Positions 1-4,641 of a stretch of DNA of 6,237 bases are shown here, one piece after another. The stretch comes from an uncultured Corynebacterium sp. Lineage in GTDB: Bacteria > Actinomycetota > Actinomycetes > Mycobacteriales > Mycobacteriaceae. Each line of letters begins with the position of its first letter. Within the stretch, counting starts at the first letter, position 1. Both the position numbers and the translations under genes were made by a program. The notes under the pieces were generated by a model. The model saw nothing but the letters and a program-made list of their open reading frames with translations, ran no database searches and was not told the origin of the DNA. The stretch covers positions 1 through 6,237 of the forward strand of contig CALTTF010000092.1 in assembly GCA_943908385.1 (NCBI GenBank), written 5' to 3'.

Positions 1-278
1 GGGGAGCGGCCCCTGCGGCGGCCTCCACCAAGCCGGACCCGACGGCGGGGCCGGACACCGGCTTCGGTGAGTCGACGAGCTTCAGCAGCGGAGTGCCGCT
101 GCCGCCGGAGCCGGAAGACGAGCCGCCGATGGAGGAGGAACCGGCGCCGTACACCCGCGAGGATGAAGAGCGCGACATGGTCGACCAGTCGCAGGAAGCG
201 GGCACATTCGATCGGCGGAGCCCGACGGAGGTGGCCATGGAACTCCTCGCCGACGAACTAGGCGCACGGCCCCTATAG
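1..278 (+). CDS. dnaX: DNA polymerase III gamma/tau subunit, C-terminal end (partial)
   Basis: This is the 3' end of a reading frame that enters from the left edge (first full codon at position 3) and stops at TAG 276-278. About 91 residues are visible. They start as a Pro/Ala/Thr/Gly-rich linker, then an acidic stretch (EPEDEPPMEEE), and end in a compact charged tail, roughly EDEERDMVDQSQEAGTFDRRSPTEVAMELLADELGARPL. As I remember them, actinobacterial DnaX proteins end with this type of tail after a long disordered linker. DnaX is the ATPase of the clamp loader that places the beta sliding clamp on DNA; its ATPase domains lie outside the window. The position just before ebfC and recR supports the call, since dnaX-ebfC-recR is a common bacterial order. 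The GTG at 93 is in frame and internal, not a separate start. The identification rests on the tail and the context, because no catalytic motif is visible. Confidence 0.82.
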   Translation, partial: GAAPAAASTKPDPTAGPDTGFGESTSFSSGVPLPPEPEDEPPMEEEPAPYTREDEERDMVDQSQEAGTFDRRSPTEVAMELLADELGARPL

Positions 279-281
279 GGG
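270..281. repeat. Perfect 12-bp palindrome over the dnaX stop codon
   Basis: CCCCTATAGGGG reads the same on both strands and contains the dnaX stop codon (TAG, 276-278). It has no loop, so it is a poor transcription terminator. It looks more like a binding site for a dimeric protein. It lies 6 bp upstream of the -10-like hexamer TACACT (288-293) that may drive ebfC, in the stretch between where the -35 and -10 would be. A regulatory role is inference only. Confidence 0.4.
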
Positions 282-287
282 ACTCGG

Positions 288-293
288 TACACT
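288..293 (+). promoter_or_regulatory. Possible -10 element of an ebfC-recR promoter
   Basis: TACACT in the context GGTACACTAG fits the loose corynebacterial -10 consensus (TAnnnT preceded by G). It would start transcription near position 300, leaving a leader of about 70 nt before ebfC. No recognisable -35 hexamer is present 16-18 bp upstream, but -35 elements are weakly conserved in this group. ebfC could equally be read through from dnaX, so this is only a candidate. Confidence 0.3.
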
Positions 294-352
294 AGTTCAA
301 AGACGGAGCCGCACCGCGCCGGCTGCGTGAAAAGACATACTTACAAGCGTCC

Positions 353-360
353 AAGAAAGG
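353..360 (+). promoter_or_regulatory. Ribosome binding site of ebfC
   Basis: AAGAAAGG lies 9 nt upstream of the ATG at 370 and is a good purine-rich Shine-Dalgarno sequence. It supports this ATG over the internal Met codons at residues 9 and 12. Confidence 0.65.
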
Positions 361-369
361 TCAACGACC

Positions 370-729
370 ATGACTCAGCCCGATCAGAACGGTATGCCCG
401 ACATGCAGGAACTCATTCGCCAGGCGTCTGAGGTTCAGGCACAGATCCAGCAGGCGCAGGAAGAGATCCTGGCCGCGACCGTTGAGGGCTCCGCTGGCGG
501 CGGTCTGGTGCACATCACCATGACCGGTGGCGCAGAGATCAAGGACCTGTCCATCAAGCCGGAGGCTGTGGACCCGAACGATGTCGAGACCCTCCAGGAC
601 CTCATCCTCGCCGCATACCGCGACGCCCACACCAAGGCCGGCCAGCTCGCGCAGGAGAAGATCGGCCCGCTGACCCAGCAGGGCCCGGGCGAGGGCAACG
701 ACTTCACCCAGATGTTCGGCGGAAACTAA
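370..729 (+). CDS. ebfC: YbaB/EbfC family nucleoid-associated protein
   Basis: A 119-residue protein of the YbaB/EbfC family, small dimeric DNA-binding proteins that coat or bridge DNA in the nucleoid. The family is usually about 100-110 residues, so this one has slightly long ends. Residues 11-36 (DMQELIRQASEVQAQIQQAQ and onward) form the amphipathic N-terminal helix expected in the dimer. They are followed by the family core: a Gly-rich turn, SAGGGLV (41-47), a beta strand, HITMTGGAEIKDLSIKPEAVD (48-68, here cut by the reader's eye into strand and turn), and the helix DVETLQDLILAAYRDAHTKA (71-90). The last 20 residues are Gln/Gly-rich and probably flexible. A good ribosome binding site precedes the ATG. 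The gene lies between dnaX and recR, with only 8 bp before recR, so the two are almost certainly co-transcribed. A direct role in RecR-dependent repair has been suggested for the family but cannot be seen here. Confidence 0.93.
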   Translation: MTQPDQNGMPDMQELIRQASEVQAQIQQAQEEILAATVEGSAGGGLVHITMTGGAEIKDLSIKPEAVDPNDVETLQDLILAAYRDAHTKAGQLAQEKIGPLTQQGPGEGNDFTQMFGGN

Positions 730-737
730 GCCGCTGT

Positions 738-1364
738 ATGTTTGAAGGCCCTCTTCAGGACCTCATCGACGAGTTCTCCCGCCTCCCCGGAGTGGGACCG
801 AAAAGCGCGCAGCGCATCGCGTTCCACCTGTTGAAAACGGACCCGGATGACATTGACCGTCTCCGCAGCGCCCTCGGCGCTGTGCGCAACGGCGTGACGT
901 TCTGCCGGATCTGCAACAACGTCTCCCGCGAAGAAGTGTGCCGCGTCTGCGCAGATAGCGGCCGCGATGCGGGATTGATCTGCGTCGTGGAGGACGCCAA
1001 AGACATCCAGGTCATCGAGCGCACAGGGGAGTACTCGGGGCGCTACCACGTTCTCGGCGGGGCACTCGACCCGCTGGCGAACGTGGGCCCGAAAGACCTG
1101 GCTATTTCCTCGCTTCTGCAGCGCATCGGCGGCGTGCTGCCGGACCGCGACGGCGAGGACGCCCCGGATATCCACGAGGTCATTCTCGCGACCGACCCAG
1201 ACACCGAGGGCGAAGCGACAGCGTCGTATCTGGCGCGTCTGCTCAAAGACTTTCCGGATCTCACCACGTCCCGTCTGGCGTCCGGCATGCCGCTCGGCGG
1301 CGACCTCGAGTTCGTCGACGAGCTCACGCTGTCCCGCGCGCTGACGGGGCGCCTGCAGCTCTAG
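738..1364 (+). CDS. recR: Recombination mediator protein RecR
   Basis: A 208-residue protein with full RecR architecture; family members are about 200 residues. RecR works with RecO, and with RecF, to load RecA on SSB-coated single-stranded DNA at gaps. The N-terminal helix-hairpin-helix is visible as LIDEFSRLPGVGPKSAQRIA (9-28). The C4 zinc finger uses C56, C59, C68 and C71 (FCRIC...VCRVC). The Toprim domain begins at ICVVED (81-86), continues with YHVLGGALDPLANVGP (103-118) and includes ATDPDTEGEATASYL (151-165). The conserved C-terminal segment SRLASGMPLGGDLEFVDELTLSRAL is also present. The ATG at 738 gives the canonical MFEGPLQDLID start. It is 8 bp after the ebfC stop and has only a weak Shine-Dalgarno, which suggests coupling to ebfC translation. 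A short charged segment at 136-144 (RDGEDAPD) may be a small loop expansion. The gene ends 61 bp from the convergent gatD. Confidence 0.97.
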   Translation: MFEGPLQDLIDEFSRLPGVGPKSAQRIAFHLLKTDPDDIDRLRSALGAVRNGVTFCRICNNVSREEVCRVCADSGRDAGLICVVEDAKDIQVIERTGEYSGRYHVLGGALDPLANVGPKDLAISSLLQRIGGVLPDRDGEDAPDIHEVILATDPDTEGEATASYLARLLKDFPDLTTSRLASGMPLGGDLEFVDELTLSRALTGRLQL

Positions 1365-1383
1365 ATTCGAGGCGGATTCACCA

Positions 1384-1409
1384 CGCCGCAGCCCGCCCGA
1401 CCAGCGGCG
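1384..1409. other. Weak inverted repeat between convergent recR and gatD
   Basis: CGCCGC (1384-1389) and GCGGCG (1404-1409) could pair as a 6-bp GC stem with a 14-nt loop in the only spacer between the two convergent operons. No T-run follows on either strand, so it does not meet the usual criteria for an intrinsic terminator. A second short inverted repeat, AACGC-ac-GCGTT (1416-1427), runs into the gatD stop codon. The spacer holds nothing else I can name. Confidence 0.2.
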
Positions 1410-1425
1410 GACGCAAACGCACGCG

Positions 1426-2169
1426 TTAGCGCCCCATGCGCTCGAGGCGCAGGCGGTCGACTTCGGGAAGCTCCAGCGGCTCGAGTTCTGCGAGCGTGAT
1501 GCCCATCGCCTGGGCGAGGATCAGGTCGGCGAGCTCGGGGTTCCTAGCCAGTGCGGGGCCGTGCATGTAGGTGGCGATGACGCTGCCCTGCACGGCCCCT
1601 TCGCTGCGGCTGCCCTCGCCGTGTGCGCCGTCGTCACCGCCGTTGCCCTGGCCGTTCGTTACGGTGCCGAGCGGAGAGGCGTCGGCGCCGAGGACGGTGC
1701 CGCCCAGGTGGTTCTCAAACCCGGTCAGCGGCTGGGTCAGTGCGGATGTGATGCCGGCCTTTGTCGGGGTCGAGGCGACCTCGCCGATGGCGCGGGAGGG
1801 GAGGGGGGTAGTGGTGGCGTCGATAAGCCCTAAGCCTGCGACCTGTGTGCCGTGGGCGCGGAAGCTCTCGCCGAGGACCTGGAGGCCGGCGCAGACCGCG
1901 AAGATGGGGCGGCCGTTCGCGGCGGCGCGCGCCAGGCCACCGTCGGCAGTGAGATGCTCAGCGGCGAGAACTTGCGCGCTGTCCTCGCCGCCGCCGAGCG
2001 TGTACGCGGCGAGGTCGTCGGGCACGGCTTCGCCCAGTTTGACGGGCAGAATCTCGGCGTCGATGCCGCGCATGCGTGCGCGTCCGCGCAGGACGAGGGC
2101 GTTGCCGTCGTCGCCGTAGGTGCCCAGCACGTCGGGGAGCACGAGGCCGATCGTCAACGAATCAGTCAT
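1426..2169 (-). CDS. gatD: Lipid II isoglutaminyl synthase, glutamine amidotransferase subunit GatD
   Basis: A 247-residue class I glutamine amidotransferase of the CobB/CobQ-like family. With MurT it hydrolyses glutamine and supplies ammonia to amidate the D-glutamate of lipid II, giving D-isoglutamine in peptidoglycan. The N-terminus IGLVLPDVLGTYGDDGNALVL (7-27) and the GGGEDSAQ turn (59-66) are typical. The nucleophile is C93 in FAVCAGLQVLG, matching Cys94 of S. aureus GatD. The catalytic His is H203 in ATYMHGPALARNPELAD. Between them lies NGQGNGGDDGAHGEGSRSEG (172-191), a Gly/Ser-rich loop that looks roughly ten residues longer than I expect. The ATG overlaps the murT stop by 8 bp and has a strong AAGGAGG 6 nt upstream. 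Older annotations often call such genes cobQ or cobyric acid synthase, but the neighbouring murT shows the cell-wall role. The stop is TAA at 1426-1428. Confidence 0.94.
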   Translation of the reverse strand: MTDSLTIGLVLPDVLGTYGDDGNALVLRGRARMRGIDAEILPVKLGEAVPDDLAAYTLGGGEDSAQVLAAEHLTADGGLARAAANGRPIFAVCAGLQVLGESFRAHGTQVAGLGLIDATTTPLPSRAIGEVASTPTKAGITSALTQPLTGFENHLGGTVLGADASPLGTVTNGQGNGGDDGAHGEGSRSEGAVQGSVIATYMHGPALARNPELADLILAQAMGITLAELEPLELPEVDRLRLERMGR

Positions 2170-3469
2170 GGGAAGCCTCCTTGACCAGCGCCTTCTTCAG
2201 GTTGAGCAGGGCAGTGTAGTTCGCGAGGACCTCCACGCGCCCGGGCGGGCATGCGGCGATCGCGTCGAGGGGGTCGTGGATGAGCTCGTGCTCGATCTCC
2301 GCGTACAGCAGGCGCACGGCGAGGTCGGTGCCGCGTTCGCCGGACGCTTTCACGGCAATGTCCTCGAATTCTTCGAAGCGGACGTCCCACAGCCACGACA
2401 GGTCGGCGCCGTCGCCTTCCTGCCCGTTGACAGCGATGACCAGGCCGTCGGCGCTGCGGTCGACCATCGAGAGGGCCTCCTGCCAGCCAGCGGGATTCTT
2501 CGCCAGCAGCAGGTGCACGTCGCGGCCGTTCCAGGAGATCGTCGTGTAGCGGCCGGCGACATCGTCGACGCTTTCAGCAGCCTTGATCGCAGCATGCTTA
2601 TCGACGCCGAACGCCTCCACCGCCCCCGCGATCGCCTGCGCGGCGTTGCCCCGGTTGGCCCTGCCCGGCAGTGCGAGCTCGAGCGGGTGCAGGGTGCAGT
2701 CGGGGTCGGTCAGTCCCTCGTCGGTGACGGTCCAGTCCGGGGTGGGACGGCGGAATTCGCGGCCGTCGTCGAGCGGTTTAGTGGCGTACCAGTCGTCGTC
2801 GGTGCGGACGATGTAGCCGGCGCCGCGCGGATTGGACACCGAATCACCGGTCCAGCCCGCTCCGGCGGAGACCCATACGACATTGGGGGCGTCGAAGGCG
2901 ACTGAGGTGACCAGTACGTCATCGCAGTTCGCGATGACCGTCATCTCCGGGTGCGCCTCCACCGCGGCGCGGAGTTTGCGCTCGATGGAGTTGATCTCGC
3001 CGACGCGGTCCAGCTGGTCGCGGGTGAGGTTGAGCAGCACCAGCGCCGCCGGGTTGAGCTTGTCGGCGACGGCCGGGACGTGGAGCTCGTCGACCTCCAG
3101 CACCACGTGCGAGGCCTTTTCCCCGGCGAGCAGGGCGGAGATGATGCCCGCGTCCATGTTGTCGCCGCCCTCGTTGGTGGCCACCGTGTAGCGCGACCCC
3201 ACAGCACCGGCGAGCATGCGCGTCGTGGTCGACTTGCCGTTCGTGCCGGTGACCAGCGCTGCCGGGCGGCCGCCGCCGAGCTGCTCCAGGATGCCGGGGT
3301 CGATCGCGCCCGCGATGAGGCCGCCGATCATGCCGCCGGCGCCGCGGCCGGTCGCGCGCGAAGCCTTCGTGGCCAGTTTCGCCGCGGTAATGGCCGCTGT
3401 GCTGCGCAGACGCTTGAGCGCGCCCGCCTTGCCCGCCCGGTCGTGTGAACCGGATGTGCTCGAATTCAT
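2162..3469 (-). CDS. murT: Lipid II isoglutaminyl synthase, Mur ligase-like subunit MurT
   Basis: A 435-residue Mur-ligase-fold protein. MurT activates the alpha-carboxylate of D-Glu in lipid II with ATP and receives ammonia from GatD, at the cytoplasmic face of the membrane. The P-loop is VTGTNGKSTTTRM (73-85). It is followed by the Mur central-domain motifs TNEGGDNM (98-105), EVDE (125-128) and LLNLTRDQLDRVGE (145-158), and by the ALPGRANRGNAAQAIA segment (266-281). The C-terminal MurT-type domain (DUF1727) follows, with LLAKNPAGWQEAL (321-333) and SWLWDVRFE (358-366). The N-terminus has an Ala/Lys/Arg-rich stretch ahead of a Gly/Ile/Ala segment (44-56), typical of MurT and possibly membrane-proximal. 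The zinc-ribbon cysteines of firmicute MurT are missing: only C182, C258 and C407 occur, none as a CxxC pair. The chosen ATG has AGGG 8 nt upstream, which also forms part of a possible -10 for a leaderless transcript. The gene overlaps gatD by 8 bp. Confidence 0.93.
   Translation of the reverse strand: MNSSTSGSHDRAGKAGALKRLRSTAAITAAKLATKASRATGRGAGGMIGGLIAGAIDPGILEQLGGGRPAALVTGTNGKSTTTRMLAGAVGSRYTVATNEGGDNMDAGIISALLAGEKASHVVLEVDELHVPAVADKLNPAALVLLNLTRDQLDRVGEINSIERKLRAAVEAHPEMTVIANCDDVLVTSVAFDAPNVVWVSAGAGWTGDSVSNPRGAGYIVRTDDDWYATKPLDDGREFRRPTPDWTVTDEGLTDPDCTLHPLELALPGRANRGNAAQAIAGAVEAFGVDKHAAIKAAESVDDVAGRYTTISWNGRDVHLLLAKNPAGWQEALSMVDRSADGLVIAVNGQEGDGADLSWLWDVRFEEFEDIAVKASGERGTDLAVRLLYAEIEHELIHDPLDAIAACPPGRVEVLANYTALLNLKKALVKEASHD
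2176..2182 (-). promoter_or_regulatory. Ribosome binding site of gatD
   Basis: AAGGAGG on the minus strand, inside the end of murT and 6 nt before the gatD ATG. It fixes the gatD start and lets gatD be initiated efficiently within the murT-gatD mRNA, consistent with the two subunits being needed in equal amounts. Confidence 0.75.
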
Positions 3470-3476
3470 GGGCTAA

Positions 3477-3482
3477 ACCCTA
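3477..3482 (-). promoter_or_regulatory. Possible -10 element of murT (leaderless type)
   Basis: TAGGGT on the minus strand ends 7 nt before the murT ATG. TAnnnT placed 6-8 nt before a start codon is the arrangement of leaderless transcripts, which are common in corynebacteria and mycobacteria; transcription would begin at or beside the A of the ATG. No good -35 is visible (CTCACC at the 17-bp spacing). The same bases include AGGG, which could instead act as a Shine-Dalgarno on a longer mRNA from upstream. Confidence 0.3.
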
Positions 3483-3512
3483 GTTGATTGCGGGGCCGAG
3501 GTGAGTCAGCGC

Positions 3513-3537
3513 GCTTTAAGAGTGACGAGCTTTAAGA
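3513..3537. repeat. Direct repeat of a 9-mer at the end of the DnaQ-like gene
   Basis: GCTTTAAGA occurs at 3513-3521 and 3529-3537, a 16-bp period. On the minus strand the repeats read TCTTAAAGC. The first copy supplies the last codon and TAA stop of the DnaQ-like gene and the second lies just downstream. The two units resemble each other loosely beyond the 9-mer. This may be a small tandem duplication or a pair of protein-binding half-sites in the 62-bp gap before murT. No hairpin is formed. Confidence 0.4.
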
Positions 3538-4641
3538 TTGGCCGGCTTCCTGCTCCGCGCGTGCCTGCCGGACCTCGCGCTCCGTGTCTACCGCTGCGAG
3601 GAAGTCCTCGTCGCTGACCAGCGGGATCCCCTTGCGGTGGGCGTGCATCGCCTTGCCGCGCAGGTCGTCGGGGTCACCGGTGGCGTTGGTGACCACCAGG
3701 GAAGTCTCGCGGGTGAGCTTCTCGGCATAGGTCATCTCCAGGTCCATGACCGCCTGGATGATCTCGTCGTGCTCGGCGCGGATATCGTCGGAGACCACCA
3801 CTTCCATGCCGGGGCGCAGGCCCGATTTATCGGTGAACTGGCCGGGGTTGCCGTGCTGGGCGGGCGCCTTTTCGGCGTCGACGCGCAGCTGCGTGCGCTG
3901 CAGCCCGAAACGGTCGGGGGCCAGCTCGTCGGTGGTGCGGGTGACCAGCGGGCCCGCTTCGGAAAGCGCCATGTACAAGCCCACTAGCGCCAGAGTGCGC
4001 TCGCGGGAGGTCTCCTCCTCCGGTTGGTCGGCGCGCTCGACAGACGCCTGGGCAGGGGGAACGGCGACGCCGGAGAGGGAGGCGACGGCTTCGAGGCGTT
4101 CGTCGATAAGCACTGCTCCCTGCTTGCGCGCGGACGCGAGCGTATCGACGATCCCCTCCGGCCGCGGCACATGGCCGACCCTCTGCCGGCGGCGGCCGCC
4201 CCGGCGGTTGCGCGACCGGTTCGCGCGTGCGGCCGCGTTCATCGCGCGGCGCGCCTCCGAGACGATGAAACCCCACACCAGCGGCGCGTCGTGGACGACG
4301 AGTGTGCGGCCGTCGATGAATTTATCCAGCTTCTTCAAGTGCCGGGAGAATTTCGCGGCGCGCTCGAAATCGTTGCGCTTCACGCCGTGCGTGTGCATCG
4401 GGCCCGGGTCGCCGCCGACGTTGAACACCGCGTGGAATTCCTCGCCGACCACCCCGGACTCGTCGAAAGCGACGCCATCGAGCGTGACCAAACGGCCGCT
4501 GGACGGGTGAATATTCGTGGTCTGCGCCGTGAACGCCGCGAACGGGAATTTCTCCGTCAGGCTCGGCTCGGTGTGCCGGGCGTCGTTGCCCTGTGCGGAT
4601 GCGGGCGCGTTGGGGGTCGTCGGGGTGTCGTTATTTACCAT
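3532..4641 (-). CDS. DnaQ-fold (DEDDh-like) protein with C-terminal BRCT domain, probably inactive as exonuclease
   Basis: A 369-residue protein that databases would probably label DNA polymerase III epsilon subunit. Residues 1-30 are a polar, disordered leader. Residues 31-226 follow the layout of a DnaQ/RNase T exonuclease: strand FAAFTAQTTNIHPSSGRLVTLDGVAF (34-59, where the active motif is DxET), the 'HGV' segment (85-87), LVVHDAPLVWGFIVSEARRA (114-133, normally HNxxFD) and a final helix near SRERTLALVGLYMAL (212-226, normally HxAxxDA). As I align it, the acidic residues are replaced: T38 and Q40 in motif I, V122 in motif II, and about E210/R215 for the His/Asp of motif III. Proofreading or nuclease activity is therefore unlikely. 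An Arg-rich stretch (142-154) could contact nucleic acid. Residues 271-352 look like a BRCT domain: LRPGMEVVVSD, TSLVVTNATGDPDDLRGKAMHAHRKGIPLVSDEDFLAAV. The ATG overlaps the upstream gene's stop by 7 bp, with only a weak ribosome site, suggesting coupling. The true function is unknown. Confidence 0.8.
   Translation of the reverse strand: MVNNDTPTTPNAPASAQGNDARHTEPSLTEKFPFAAFTAQTTNIHPSSGRLVTLDGVAFDESGVVGEEFHAVFNVGGDPGPMHTHGVKRNDFERAAKFSRHLKKLDKFIDGRTLVVHDAPLVWGFIVSEARRAMNAAARANRSRNRRGGRRRQRVGHVPRPEGIVDTLASARKQGAVLIDERLEAVASLSGVAVPPAQASVERADQPEEETSRERTLALVGLYMALSEAGPLVTRTTDELAPDRFGLQRTQLRVDAEKAPAQHGNPGQFTDKSGLRPGMEVVVSDDIRAEHDEIIQAVMDLEMTYAEKLTRETSLVVTNATGDPDDLRGKAMHAHRKGIPLVSDEDFLAAVDTEREVRQARAEQEAGQS

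Noticed and set aside
67..261. Arg-rich small frame overlapping the dnaX tail
   Set aside because: Out-of-frame reading of the dnaX linker. The composition is that of shifted GC-rich codons and it lacks a ribosome site.
93..278. Separate small gene starting at GTG 93
   Set aside because: It is in frame with open sequence back to position 3 and matches the DnaX C-terminal tail, so it is part of dnaX.
307..324. Hairpin AGCCG-loop-CGGCT in the ebfC leader, as a possible terminator or riboswitch
   Set aside because: Only a 5-bp stem with an 8-nt loop and no T-run. It is too weak to call and matches no RNA family I know.
1571..2119. Plus-strand frames opposite gatD
   Set aside because: They lie fully inside gatD, which has its catalytic Cys and His and a strong ribosome site. 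The antisense translations show no motif.
2120..2905. Plus-strand 261-codon frame opposite murT
   Set aside because: High-GC coding DNA often leaves the opposite strand open. The composition is Val/Gly/Arg-rich without recognisable motifs, while murT on the other strand has full family motifs.
3746..4510. Plus-strand 254-codon frame opposite the DnaQ-like gene
   Set aside because: Ser/Arg-rich shadow with no domain pattern. The minus strand encodes a recognisable exonuclease fold and BRCT domain.
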